64,000 bases of DNA, taken from contig NZ_CAHJXM010000002.1 in assembly GCF_903645295.1 (NCBI RefSeq), positions 906,001 to 970,000 of the forward strand, in the 5' to 3' direction. Positions 26,438 through 34,162 of the stretch are shown piece by piece. Each line of letters starts with the position of its first letter. The first letter of the stretch is position 1. A program made the translations under genes and the position numbers. Below the pieces are notes generated by a model. That model was not told the DNA's origin. It saw only the letters and a program-made list of their open reading frames with translations, and ran no database searches. The stretch comes from Bacillus sp. Marseille-Q1617 (lineage in GTDB: Bacteria > Bacillota > Bacilli > Bacillales > Bacillaceae_B).

Positions 26438-26486
26438 AGCGGTTGATTGGAGTGGAAGACGTTAACTCCTGCGGGAAATCAACAGC
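26438..26486. repeat. internally deleted copy of the hairpin repeat
   Basis: Begins AGCGGTTGATTGGAGTGGAA, like the full copies at 42105, 54806 and 56450. It jumps after CTCCTGCGGG straight to the right end AAATCAACAGC, keeping both ends and losing about 80 internal bases. The rest of the 26310-26506 gap shows nothing. Confidence 0.75.
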
Positions 26487-26506
26487 TGCGTTTTAAGAGT
26501 TAGTAA

Positions 26507-26545
26507 AAAAGGAATAAATTCATACTCCAGTATAAATCCTTTTTG
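26507..26545 (+). terminator. probable intrinsic terminator of the ECF operon
   Basis: AAAAAGGA and TCCTTTTT close a stem with a partly paired inner part, ending in five Ts. It is about 200 bases after the stop. Confidence 0.6.
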
Positions 26546-26571
26546 CCGAAAACCATAATCTATGGTATAAT
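26543..26571 (+). promoter_or_regulatory. yugI: SigA promoter of yugI
   Basis: TTGCCG, 17 bases, TATAAT, with an extended TGG before the -10. Confidence 0.7.
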
Positions 26572-26622
26572 CTAAAATTGCGTGTAAAAGAGAAAAATAA
26601 TATATATACTAGGAGTGTTACC

Positions 26623-27030
26623 ATGACTACAAAATTCGAAACAGGATCTGTCGTAACAGGTAAAGTTACAGGCATCCAGCCATACGGAGCATTTGTTGCA
26701 TTAGACGAAGAAACACAAGGACTTGTTCACATCTCTGAAATCACACACGGATTTGTTAAAGATGTCAGCGAGCACCTTTCAGTAGGCGACGAAGTAAAGG
26801 TTAAAGTATTATCAGTGGACGAAGCAGCTGGTAAAATCAGCCTTTCAATCCGTGCTACAGAAGAAGCTCCTGCACAACAAGCTAAGCCTGCAGCAGCGAA
26901 AAAACCTCGCCGTCAAGGAAGTGTAAAGCCGGCTGCTGAAGAAACAACTCCAGCAGGCTTCAACACACTTAAAGACAAGCTTGAAGAGTGGATCGAGCAA
27001 TCTGAACGTGAAGATCTAATCAAGAAGTAA
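26623..27030 (+). CDS. yugI: S1-domain RNA-binding general stress protein 13 (YugI)
   Basis: A 135-residue protein. Residues 1-78 are a complete S1 domain (GSVVTGKVTGIQPYGAFVALDEETQGLVHISEI..., GDEVKVKVLSVDEAAGKISLSIR). An Ala/Pro/Lys linker follows, then a short helical tail (TLKDKLEEWIEQSERED). YugI binds RNA and associates with ribosomes in B. subtilis. ATG 26623 has AGGAG nine bases upstream. Its place next to alaT in B. subtilis is interrupted here by about 5 kb of inserted genes. Confidence 0.93.
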   Translation: MTTKFETGSVVTGKVTGIQPYGAFVALDEETQGLVHISEITHGFVKDVSEHLSVGDEVKVKVLSVDEAAGKISLSIRATEEAPAQQAKPAAAKKPRRQGSVKPAAEETTPAGFNTLKDKLEEWIEQSEREDLIKK

Positions 27031-27039
27031 TCCTATCAT

Positions 27040-27078
27040 AAAACCACCCCGTCTCAAATGAGACGGGGTGGTTTTTCT
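27040..27078 (+). terminator. intrinsic terminator of yugI
   Basis: AAACCACCCCGTCTC and GAGACGGGGTGGTTT form a 15-bp stem, followed by Ts. Confidence 0.92.
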
Positions 27079-27152
27079 TTTTATATAAAGGTTTTCTGCC
27101 GGTTGTTATCGAAGATGTATATAGGAAGAGTGATAAGGAAGGGGGAGATACA

Positions 27153-27728
27153 ATGAAAGACCAAATATTGAATCTAAATACATGTGCTCATGTCCTGTAC
27201 TCTTATGAAAATGGGGAATCTTATATAAAAAATGTTATTGTTTACATTAGCGAAGGAATCAAAAGTGGAGATTCAGTTATTCTTATTGAGAATGAAAGAA
27301 ACATAAAGATTATATTCAAACAATTAAAGAGTCGCTTGACTGATGATCAATTAGAAAAAGTTCACGCAATCAGTAACTTTGAATTCTACCTTACAAGGGG
27401 GAGCTACCATCCACCTGCCGTTTACGAACAATTGACCAAAACGATCACTCCCTATATAGAGAACGGTATTCCCTTTCGTTCCTGGGCTAACGTGGAATGG
27501 GGGTCGCTGGATGATCCCTCTCAAATCATAGACTGGTTTGAAAAAGAAACGGATAGAGCGGTACTCCAGTATAAACTGAAAGTGGTTTGTGCATATGGTA
27601 AGGAGAAAATGCCTGCAGAGATGCAGTCCATCCTGGAAAAAAGCCATCCTCATATCATGACGGATGATAACCTGATGAAATCAAATACATACGACCCTTC
27701 ACATATGTTGGTTAAAAAAGGCGATTGA
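27153..27728 (+). CDS. stand-alone MEDS-domain protein (first of two)
   Basis: A 191-residue protein made of one MEDS domain (the sensory domain named after methanogen/methylotroph DcmR): CAHVLYSYENGESYIKNV at the start, GDSVILIENERNI, SNFEFYLTRGSYHPPAVYE and FRSWANVEWG. There is no DNA-binding or kinase output domain. A paralogue follows at 27949, about half identical by eye. Cysteines at the start (CAH) and near the end (VCAYG) are kept in both. GGAAGGGGGAG precedes the ATG. Function unknown; ligand sensing is only implied by the domain. Confidence 0.82.
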   Translation: MKDQILNLNTCAHVLYSYENGESYIKNVIVYISEGIKSGDSVILIENERNIKIIFKQLKSRLTDDQLEKVHAISNFEFYLTRGSYHPPAVYEQLTKTITPYIENGIPFRSWANVEWGSLDDPSQIIDWFEKETDRAVLQYKLKVVCAYGKEKMPAEMQSILEKSHPHIMTDDNLMKSNTYDPSHMLVKKGD

Positions 27729-27756
27729 TAAATAAATGACTCAGTCGCTTTTTATT
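27714..27756 (+). terminator. intrinsic terminator
   Basis: AAAAAGGCGA pairs with TCGCTTTTT over an AT-rich loop. It overlaps the last codons. The 27757-27948 gap shows no further feature I can support. Confidence 0.6.
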
Positions 27757-27948
27757 ATATGTGCTGAATTAAACTTCTGCCCACTGAAGGCATCTGTATA
27801 GTGGATTTACCAATCTGACCACGAAGAATAAATAAAAAAATTGGAAGGAAGACTTCTTTAACAAACATTCTTTTTTTGCTTAAACAAGGATTTTAAAGAT
27901 TGATAATGAATACATGTAATAAGGGAAACGAAAGGAGAGTGTCAGGAG

Positions 27949-28515
27949 ATGGAAGAAGAGATAAATGGTCTTTTAAAAACAAAACCATGCACACACATCC
28001 TTTACTGTTACCACAACATGGATATGTATATCAAAAAGGTGACTGCCTACCTTGTGGATGGGGTGAACGCAGGGGAAATGGTCATTCTTATCGAGAGTGA
28101 AAAAAACCTGAAGACTATGGCCGCACGATTGAAAGTTGAGCTGACGGATGATCAATTAAAACAAGTCCACATGATCAGTAATTTCGATTTTTACCTATCA
28201 AGCGGAAGCTATCATCCGCCTGCCATCTATGAGCAATTGATGAAGATCTACACGCCTTATTTCAACGGGGATGCCCCGTTTAGAACCTGGACAAACGTAG
28301 AGTGGGGGGAACTGGAAAACCCTTCTCATATCGTGGATTGGTTCGAAAAAGAAACGGATAAATTGGTTAATGAACAACAACTGAATCTCGTATGTGCATA
28401 TGATGCAGATAAAATGCCACCGGATATGCAGGCGATTTTAGAGCAAAGCCATCCTCATATCATGAGGGATGAGGATCTTATTGAATCGACAATATACAAC
28501 AAAGTCAAGCTGTAA
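27949..28515 (+). CDS. stand-alone MEDS-domain protein (second of two)
   Basis: A 188-residue paralogue of the preceding gene, sharing LTDDQL, HPPA[VI]YEQL, NVEWG, DWFEKETD, VCAY and SHPHIM motifs at the same spacing. Again there is no output domain. It has its own upstream gap of 220 bases, so it may be transcribed separately. AAAGGAGAG lies upstream of the ATG at an unusually long spacing of about 10 bases. It sits between the first MEDS gene and a carbon-regulated aldehyde dehydrogenase. Confidence 0.82.
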   Translation: MEEEINGLLKTKPCTHILYCYHNMDMYIKKVTAYLVDGVNAGEMVILIESEKNLKTMAARLKVELTDDQLKQVHMISNFDFYLSSGSYHPPAIYEQLMKIYTPYFNGDAPFRTWTNVEWGELENPSHIVDWFEKETDKLVNEQQLNLVCAYDADKMPPDMQAILEQSHPHIMRDEDLIESTIYNKVKL

Positions 28516-28611
28516 CCGGGGAAAGCGGCGAATTCCAGTTGTGGAATCCGCCGCTTGATTTATGTGCAGTATGTAATTTGGCGGAAAATAAAGAATTTTT
28601 CAACAATATAC

Positions 28612-28640
28612 TTGTCCGTACAACTTTAATAGAATATAAT
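28612..28640 (+). promoter_or_regulatory. SigA promoter of the aldehyde dehydrogenase gene
   Basis: TTGTCC, 17 bases, TATAAT; 54 bases before the start codon. Confidence 0.8.
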
Positions 28641-28645
28641 GAAAA

Positions 28646-28660
28646 ATGAAAGCGCTTTTA
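28646..28660 (+). promoter_or_regulatory. cre-like site (CcpA) at the start point of transcription
   Basis: ATGAAAGCGCTTTTA, one mismatch to WTGNAANCGNWNNCW, begins 6 bases after the -10 box. This is a classical position for CcpA repression. The core is the same as that of the site at 23976. Confidence 0.8.
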
Positions 28661-28694
28661 TGATGGAAATACATAACAATCGGGAGGGACTTGG

Positions 28695-30215
28695 ATGCTT
28701 TATAATAATCCGAATACAGAAGGTTCACTGGTTCAATTCAAAGACAAATATGATAACTTCATCGGCGGGGAATTTATTGCGCCGGCAAATGGTGAGTACT
28801 TCGAAAATGTATCACCTGTAACAGGGAAAGTATTTACGAAAATCGCCCGCTCAAATGAAGCGGATGTGGAAAAGGCACTGGATGCTGCACATGCAGCGAA
28901 GGATGCTTGGGGGAAAACATCTGTAGCTGAGAGAGCGTCCATTCTGAATAAAATAGCTGACCGCATGGAAGAAAACCTTGAAATGCTTGCAGTAGCAGAA
29001 ACGTGGGATAATGGTAAGCCGGTACGCGAAACGCTTGCTGCTGATCTGCCGCTGGCAATCGACCACTTCCGCTATTTCGCGGGTTGCATAAGAGGGCAGG
29101 AAGGGACGCTTGGAGAAATCGATAATGATACGGTTTCTTATCATTTCCATGAGCCGATCGGGGTTGTCGCCCAGATCATTCCTTGGAATTTCCCGATTTT
29201 GATGGCTGTATGGAAGATAGCTCCTGCGCTTGCTGCAGGGAACTGTGTGGTTTTGAAGCCTGCTGAGCAGACTCCGGCCTCCATCATGGTTCTTGTTGAA
29301 CTGATTCAAGACCTGCTTCCTAAGGGCGTGTTGAACGTGGTTCAAGGTTTCGGAGTAGAAGCAGGGAAGCCCCTTGCCCAGAGTAAACGTGTCGGCAAAG
29401 TTGCCTTCACTGGTGAAACGACGACTGGGCGCTTAATCATGCAATACGCTTCTCAAAATATCATTCCGGTGACCCTTGAGCTTGGCGGGAAATCACCGAA
29501 TATCTTCTTTGAGGATGTCATGAATGAAGATGATGATTTCCTTGATAAAGCGGTGGAAGGTTTCGTCATGTTCGCCCTTAACCAAGGGGAAGTATGTACA
29601 TGTCCTTCAAGAGCGCTGATCCAGGAATCCATTTACGACAAATTCATGGAAAGAGCGATCGAGCGCGTGAAACAAATCAAGCAGGGCAACCCGCTGGATA
29701 CGGAAACAATGCTTGGGGCGCAGGCGTCAGAAGAGCAGCTGGATAAGATCCTTTCTTATATCGAAATCGGTAAACAAGAAGGAGCGGAGTGTCTGATCGG
29801 CGGGGAGCAAAATAAATTGGAAGGTGACCACGAATCTGGTTACTATGTTAAACCGACTGTATTTAAAGGCGACAACTCCATGCGTATCTTCCAGGAAGAA
29901 ATCTTTGGACCAGTTGTTTCTGTCACAACATTCAAAACGAAGGAAGAAGCACTTGAAATTGCCAACGATACCCTATATGGACTTGGAGCGGGTGTATGGA
30001 CACGTGATATGAACACGGCGTACCGTTTCGGACGTGAAATCCAGGCTGGACGCGTTTGGACGAACTGCTACCATGCATACCCTGCGCATGCAGCGTTCGG
30101 CGGCTACAAAATGTCGGGTATCGGCCGTGAAACGCATAAGATGATGCTTTCCCACTACCAGCAAACGAAGAACCTTCTTGTAAGCTACAGCCCTAAGAAG
30201 TTAGGATTCTTCTAA
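28695..30215 (+). CDS. NAD-dependent aldehyde dehydrogenase (ExaC/AcoD-like)
   Basis: A 506-residue aldehyde dehydrogenase. The NAD-binding part has [22 protein letters not shown] and [18 protein letters not shown] carries the general-base Glu. The nucleophile Cys lies in [12 protein letters not shown], the two-cysteine form typical of the acetaldehyde dehydrogenases AcoD and ExaC. The C-terminal [17 protein letters not shown] fits. It likely oxidises acetaldehyde or related short aldehydes to the acid. It is followed within one base by a DUF779 gene, the usual partner. The promoter and cre site show repression on good carbon sources. Confidence 0.92.
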   Translation: MLYNNPNTEGSLVQFKDKYDNFIGGEFIAPANGEYFENVSPVTGKVFTKIARSNEADVEKALDAAHAAKDAWGKTSVAERASILNKIADRMEENLEMLAVAETWDNGKPVRETLAADLPLAIDHFRYFAGCIRGQEGTLGEIDNDTVSYHFHEPIGVVAQIIPWNFPILMAVWKIAPALAAGNCVVLKPAEQTPASIMVLVELIQDLLPKGVLNVVQGFGVEAGKPLAQSKRVGKVAFTGETTTGRLIMQYASQNIIPVTLELGGKSPNIFFEDVMNEDDDFLDKAVEGFVMFALNQGEVCTCPSRALIQESIYDKFMERAIERVKQIKQGNPLDTETMLGAQASEEQLDKILSYIEIGKQEGAECLIGGEQNKLEGDHESGYYVKPTVFKGDNSMRIFQEEIFGPVVSVTTFKTKEEALEIANDTLYGLGAGVWTRDMNTAYRFGREIQAGRVWTNCYHAYPAHAAFGGYKMSGIGRETHKMMLSHYQQTKNLLVSYSPKKLGFF

Positions 30216-30216
30216 A

Positions 30217-30549
30217 ATGGAAAATAGACTGGAGGCGACAGAGCAGGCCCTTCAATTGATTGAAAAGCTTAAGAGCAAGCATGGACCACTGCTTTTTCAT
30301 CAATCAGGAGGATGTTGTGATGGAAGTTCCCCGATGTGTTTGAGCCAGGATGATTTAATCATAGGTGACAGCGACGTGTTAGTGGGTACTGCAGCCGATT
30401 GTCCTTTCTATATGAATTCACAGCAATATGAGTATTGGAAGCACTTCAAGATCATATTGGACGTGAAACCCGGAAGAGGAGGCGTCTTCTCTTTGGAATC
30501 CACTGAAGGATTGAGGTTCATCACGGATTCCGAGTTGATCAAGTCTTAG
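30217..30549 (+). CDS. DUF779-family protein, partner of aldehyde dehydrogenase
   Basis: A 110-residue protein with HQSGGCCDGSSPMCL, a cysteine-rich motif diagnostic of DUF779, and later CPFYMNSQQYEYWKH and VKPGRGGVFSLES. Genes of this family stand next to AcoD-type dehydrogenases in many bacteria; the role is unknown and metal or cofactor handling is only a guess. It starts one base after the dehydrogenase stop, so it is translated from the same message. Confidence 0.88.
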   Translation: MENRLEATEQALQLIEKLKSKHGPLLFHQSGGCCDGSSPMCLSQDDLIIGDSDVLVGTAADCPFYMNSQQYEYWKHFKIILDVKPGRGGVFSLESTEGLRFITDSELIKS

Positions 30550-30591
30550 ATTCCAAGGCAGTTCTATTTTTAAAAAGAGAATAATAGTTTA

Positions 30592-30631
30592 AAAAAAGAC
30601 AACTTATTCTGTTAAGTTGTCTTTTTTTGAT
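30592..30631 (+). terminator. intrinsic terminator
   Basis: AAAGACAACTTA pairs with TAAGTTGTCTTT (one shift) with flanking A and T runs. Confidence 0.88.
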
Positions 30632-30641
30632 GATTATTAAT

Positions 30642-30656
30642 TTAAAATAATTCTAA
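30642..30656 (+). promoter_or_regulatory. PerR-box-like operator, upstream copy
   Basis: TTAAAATAATTCTAA matches TTATAATNATTATAA at 12 of 14 positions; it lies 7 bases before the -35 box. Confidence 0.6.
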
Positions 30657-30663
30657 TTTATTA

Positions 30664-30691
30664 TTGACTTTCATTCTCAATTAAGTAAAAT
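30664..30691 (+). promoter_or_regulatory. SigA promoter of the catalase gene
   Basis: TTGACT, 16 bases, TAAAAT. Confidence 0.7.
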
Positions 30692-30706
30692 AAAAATATA
30701 CTTACT

Positions 30707-30721
30707 TAATAATAATTATAA
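30707..30721 (+). promoter_or_regulatory. PerR-box-like operator, downstream copy
   Basis: TAATAATAATTATAA matches the PerR consensus at 13 of 14 positions. It lies between the promoter and the ribosome site. Confidence 0.75.
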
Positions 30722-30739
30722 TCTGAAGGAGTGTTTAAT

Positions 30740-32200
30740 ATGGATAGAAAGAAATTGACGACTAATCAAGGGGCGCCAATCGGTGATAATCAAAACTCGA
30801 TGACAGCCGGAGGCAGAGGTCCGTCGCTGCTAGAAGATTATCAACTCATAGAAAAGCTGGCCCATTTTGACAGGGAGAGGGTCCCTGAAAGAGTCGTTCA
30901 CGCAAGAGGAGCCGGGGCTCATGGGGTATTCATCACAAAAAATAGCATGAAGAAATATACGAAAGCGAAATTTCTCCAAGAAACTGGTACAGAGACACAG
31001 GTGTTTGCACGTTTTTCGACGGTCATTCATGGACAGCATTCCCCTGAAACATTAAGGGATCCACGTGGATTTGCCGTTAAATTTTACACGGAAGAAGGAA
31101 ATTGGGACTTGGTAGGGAACAACCTGCCTGTATTCTTTATCCGCGATGCCATGAAGTTTCCGGATATGGTCCATTCCTTAAAGCCTGATCCGCGTACAAA
31201 TATCCAGGACGGGGAGCGATATTGGGATTTCATGTCCTTGTCACCGGAATCGACCAATATGATCATCCACCTCTTCACGGACGAAGGAATTCCTGCTAAC
31301 TACCGTCAGATGCGCGGTTCGAGTGTCCACGCCTTCAAGTGGGTGAACGAAGCAGGAAATACCGTCTATGTTAAATTGAACTGGAAGACAAAACAGGGTA
31401 TGGTGAATCTGTCTGCCGAGGAAGCGGCGGAAATCCAGGCTCATGACTTCAACCATGCAAGCCGTGATTTATACGAAGCGATTGAAAATGGCGATTATCC
31501 AGAATGGGATCTTTATGTTCAAGTTTTGGATCCAATGGATATGGATTCATTCGGTTTCGACCCGCTGGATGCAACAAAGGATTGGCCGGAAGAAGAAATT
31601 CCATCCCATTTCGTCGGCACGATGATCTTGAATAAAAACCCTGAAAACGTGTTTGCTGAAACTGAATCTGTCGGTTTTAACCCAGGAGTATTAGTGAACG
31701 GGATGCTTCCATCAGAAGATAAGCTGCTTCAAGGGCGATTATTCTCTTATTCCGATACGCAGCGCTACCGCATCGGGGCGAACTATCAGCAGCTGCCGAT
31801 CAACTGCCCGTTTGCACAAGTCAATAACTATCAAAGAGACGGTTCGATGCCGTTCAAGCAGCAATCAAGTCCGATCAATTACGAACCGAACAGCTACGAC
31901 GGTGAACCGGAGGAAGTGGAAGGCTACACGGAAGTGAACCAGCAGATGACGGGTGAAAGAGGCCGGCAAAAAATCGAGAAAACGGATGATTTCGGTCAGG
32001 CGGGACGTGTGTACAGAAGCTATTCTCCTGAAGTGAAGGCCCAGCTTGTGAAAAACCTTACGGCGGAGTTGAGCGCTGTAAGTGAACGAATCGCTCTTCG
32101 TGCGATTTGTAACTTCTATCGTGCAGATGAGGAGCTTGGGATGAAGGTTGCAGAGGGAGTGGGAGTGGATTTGACTCCGTACTTGCAGTATGTGAAATAG
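30740..32200 (+). CDS. clade 3 monofunctional haem catalase, KatX-like
   Basis: A 486-residue catalase that removes H2O2. VVHARGAGAHGVF carries the distal His, GNNLPVFFIRDA the distal Asn, and RLFSYSDTQRYRIGANYQQLPIN the proximal Tyr that binds haem. The stretch FARFSTVIHGQHSPETLRDPRGF resembles B. subtilis KatX (spore/SigB catalase) more than KatA, although the length is near that of KatA. Start ATG 30740 follows AAGGAGTG. The promoter is SigA-like and bracketed by two PerR-like boxes, so peroxide induction is likely. Confidence 0.9.
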   Translation: MDRKKLTTNQGAPIGDNQNSMTAGGRGPSLLEDYQLIEKLAHFDRERVPERVVHARGAGAHGVFITKNSMKKYTKAKFLQETGTETQVFARFSTVIHGQHSPETLRDPRGFAVKFYTEEGNWDLVGNNLPVFFIRDAMKFPDMVHSLKPDPRTNIQDGERYWDFMSLSPESTNMIIHLFTDEGIPANYRQMRGSSVHAFKWVNEAGNTVYVKLNWKTKQGMVNLSAEEAAEIQAHDFNHASRDLYEAIENGDYPEWDLYVQVLDPMDMDSFGFDPLDATKDWPEEEIPSHFVGTMILNKNPENVFAETESVGFNPGVLVNGMLPSEDKLLQGRLFSYSDTQRYRIGANYQQLPINCPFAQVNNYQRDGSMPFKQQSSPINYEPNSYDGEPEEVEGYTEVNQQMTGERGRQKIEKTDDFGQAGRVYRSYSPEVKAQLVKNLTAELSAVSERIALRAICNFYRADEELGMKVAEGVGVDLTPYLQYVK

Positions 32201-32211
32201 AAGATTGATGG

Positions 32212-32262
32212 AAAGCCAGTCTTTCCCCGGAGGTTTCTGATGGGGAGGGCTGGTTTTTTTAA
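32212..32262 (+). terminator. intrinsic terminator of the catalase gene
   Basis: AGCCAG and CTGGT with inner CCCC/GGGG pairing, followed by seven Ts. Confidence 0.75.
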
Positions 32263-32321
32263 ATGGGGAAAGTGGTGGGGGATGTTGAGCCAAGTTGTTA
32301 ATAAAATAAGGGGGGAGAAAG

Positions 32322-32431
32322 TTTATCGTCCGTTTTTCCGATTTATCGTCCAACATAATTTTTTTCTGCCATTTTATAAATATATCGTCCATTAATAAAT
32401 TTTATGGTCCAACATTTCAATGTATCGACTG
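32322..32431. repeat. array of 20-bp-period repeats, core TTTATCGTCC
   Basis: Six units begin at 32322, 32342, 32361, 32381, 32401 and 32421: TTTATCGTCC twice, TTTTTCTGCC, TATATCGTCC, TTTATGGTCC and TGTATCGACT. Spacing is 19-20 bp. Units 2 and 5 also share GTCCAACAT. It lies between the convergent ends of the catalase and rocR genes, between their terminators. Confidence 0.75.
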
Positions 32432-32501
32432 TTCTGCATAAAACGCCAAATTTCGCAAACGGGTTTCCCTCGAGCAGTGCTAAGATCAAAACCCTCTCTA
32501 T

Positions 32502-32536
32502 AATAAAAGCCACACCCACAACCCTGGGCATGGCTC
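32502..32536 (-). terminator. intrinsic terminator of rocR
   Basis: On the minus strand AGCCATGCCCA pairs with TGGGTGTGGCT (two G-U pairs), followed by TTTTATTA. Confidence 0.75.
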
Positions 32537-32553
32537 CTTATCCGCCTCATCAC

Positions 32554-33945
32554 TCAATACCCAGCACCGCGCTCAATTCCATACTTCCTGATCCGATACT
32601 GCAGATTCTGACGGCTCATGCCAAGGGATTTTGCAGTCTGGGTAATATTGTATTCATGATGTTTCAATGCTTTTTGGATATAATAGGTTTCTGCTTCTTC
32701 AACAAACATCTCCAGCGGTTTGATGTCGCTTCCTGTCTGATAAAGGAAGTCTGACTCCTCTTGGGATTCCTGGCTGGAAGAGCCATGATGAAGGCGCTGC
32801 CTGAAGCCGATCGGCAGATGATTGAAATCGATCAATTCTTCAAAGCCGGCCAGGTTGAACGCCCCTTCTATTACATGCTCCATTTCCCTCACATTGCCCG
32901 GCCAATCATATTTTAGAAAAATATATTTGACTTCATCAGTCAGCCCCCTGATATTCATGGCAAAGTGATGATTGAACTGATTGATGAAAAAGGAAATCAG
33001 CTCTTTTATATCTTCTTTCCGGTCCCGAAGCGAGGGGATGAAGATGGACACGACACTCAAACGGTAATATAAATCTTTTAAGAGACGCCCTTCAGCAATC
33101 GCGTCGATCGGATCTTCGTTCACCGTTGCAATCACGCGGACATCATATGGGAGGTCCGTTCCTCCCTCCAGGAGGTTTAACAGCTTTTGCTGAAGGGAAG
33201 TGGTTAATGAGTTGATTTCATCGAGCAGCAATGTACCGCCCTCTGCCTGCTGGAACAGGGTTTGATGATTCTCTGTTTCATACCTGCCCGCTGCATTGTC
33301 ACTTCCTTCAAAAAGAAGGCTTTCCATCATGTCCTCCGGTAAGGAAGCGCAGTTTTGGGCGATGAACGGACGGTCGGAACGGGAGCTGCCGTTGTGGATG
33401 CTTTGGGCGAACAGCTCCTTTCCAGAGCCTGCTTCTCCGCAGATCAAGACAGGGGAAGAGGTCCTTGTGGCTCTTTTCCCGGTTTCGACCGCTTCCTGCA
33501 GACGGATGTTTCCGCCCACGATACTGTCGAACGTATAGAGACTGTTCGTACGTTTGTGCAGATTTTCACGCATCATCTTCTCAAGCATCGTGACATCACG
33601 TGCAATTTCGATTGCGCCGATCAGCACTTCATCATGAAAAATAGGGAAGGTATCATTAATCGTCGTGATTTCAATTCCGTTTATATTAAAGTAGGTTTGT
33701 TTAACGTTGAGCGCAGGTTCCTTGGTTTTCAAGACTTGAAGAAGTGTGCTTTCTTCTTCGGAGTGGAATTGAAATACATCGAGAAGGTTTTTGTCGAGCA
33801 CGTCTTCGATTTCCATACCTTCAATTTCACGCATTTTGCGGTTGTAGATGATGGTTTTGCCCCTTGAGTCGATGACATGGACACCTGATTCGAGATGTTC
33901 GGCGGCTTTTTCATACATATATAATCGTTTTTCGAATTCCTGCAT
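32554..33945 (-). CDS. rocR: RocR-like AAA+ transcriptional activator lacking the GAFTGA loop
   Basis: A 463-residue regulator. A PAS sensor domain (residues about 12-118) resembles B. subtilis RocR. The AAA+ domain has Walker A GEAGSGKE (170-177), Walker B GGTLLLDE (236-243), Arg-finger region DLYYRLSVV and sensor II DWPGNVRE (347-354). A Fis-type HTH lies at 432-453 (NITQTAKSLGMSRQNLQYRI). Two parts are abnormal. Where GAFTGA should stand (about 213-228) the sequence reads EGSDNAAGRYETENHQ. The stretch after the Walker B helix that normally carries the RVGG pre-sensor loop is about ten residues short (LLEGGTDLPYDVRV). Both loops contact sigma-54. The start ATG ending at 33945 has GAGGAGAG upstream. 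It is divergent from rocA. Confidence 0.85.
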   Translation of the reverse strand: MQEFEKRLYMYEKAAEHLESGVHVIDSRGKTIIYNRKMREIEGMEIEDVLDKNLLDVFQFHSEEESTLLQVLKTKEPALNVKQTYFNINGIEITTINDTFPIFHDEVLIGAIEIARDVTMLEKMMRENLHKRTNSLYTFDSIVGGNIRLQEAVETGKRATRTSSPVLICGEAGSGKELFAQSIHNGSSRSDRPFIAQNCASLPEDMMESLLFEGSDNAAGRYETENHQTLFQQAEGGTLLLDEINSLTTSLQQKLLNLLEGGTDLPYDVRVIATVNEDPIDAIAEGRLLKDLYYRLSVVSIFIPSLRDRKEDIKELISFFINQFNHHFAMNIRGLTDEVKYIFLKYDWPGNVREMEHVIEGAFNLAGFEELIDFNHLPIGFRQRLHHGSSSQESQEESDFLYQTGSDIKPLEMFVEEAETYYIQKALKHHEYNITQTAKSLGMSRQNLQYRIRKYGIERGAGY

Positions 33946-34008
33946 GCTGTCTCTCTCCTCGAAATTTATGGTACGAATACTTCGTCTGACAGGTTTCATA
34001 CGGCGGCA

Positions 34009-34048
34009 ATTATTATTTCAGTAAAATAATTATTATTTCAGTAAAATA
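34009..34048. repeat. exact 20-bp tandem duplication in the rocR-rocA gap
   Basis: AATTATTATTTCAGTAAAAT occurs twice, at 34009 and 34029. Confidence 0.85.
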
Positions 34049-34056
34049 AATCAAAT

Positions 34057-34071
34057 TGAAAACGCTTAATG
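34057..34071 (+). promoter_or_regulatory. cre-like site upstream of rocA
   Basis: The TGAAAACGCTTAAT core with one or two deviations from the cre consensus; it could bring rocA or rocR under CcpA. Confidence 0.5.
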
Positions 34072-34097
34072 AAAAAATTTTTAAAAAACTCTTGAAA

Positions 34098-34118
34098 AAT
34101 GCAACTATCTTTTGCATT
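34098..34118 (+). promoter_or_regulatory. palindromic activator site 1 (RocR UAS-like)
   Basis: AATGCAA-N7-TTGCATT, a perfect 7-bp inverted repeat. It resembles the upstream activating sequence of B. subtilis roc genes as I remember it. Confidence 0.7.
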
Positions 34119-34141
34119 ATTATAAGTGTAAGGGTTTTCTT

Positions 34142-34162
34142 AATGCAAATTTTTTTTGCATA
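34142..34162 (+). promoter_or_regulatory. palindromic activator site 2 (RocR UAS-like)
   Basis: AATGCAA-N7-TTGCATA has the same layout as site 1, starting exactly 44 bp downstream. Its right arm coincides with TTGCAT, which could act as a -35 with TTTAAG 18 bases further on. A GG-N10-GC arrangement at 34134-34146 is present but lacks the TGGCA core of a good sigma-L promoter. Confidence 0.65.

Noticed and set aside
34130..34150. Sigma-L promoter for rocA
   Set aside because: GG-N10-GC is present but the flanking TGGCA and TTGCW context is poor and it overlaps the second palindrome; not called as a promoter.
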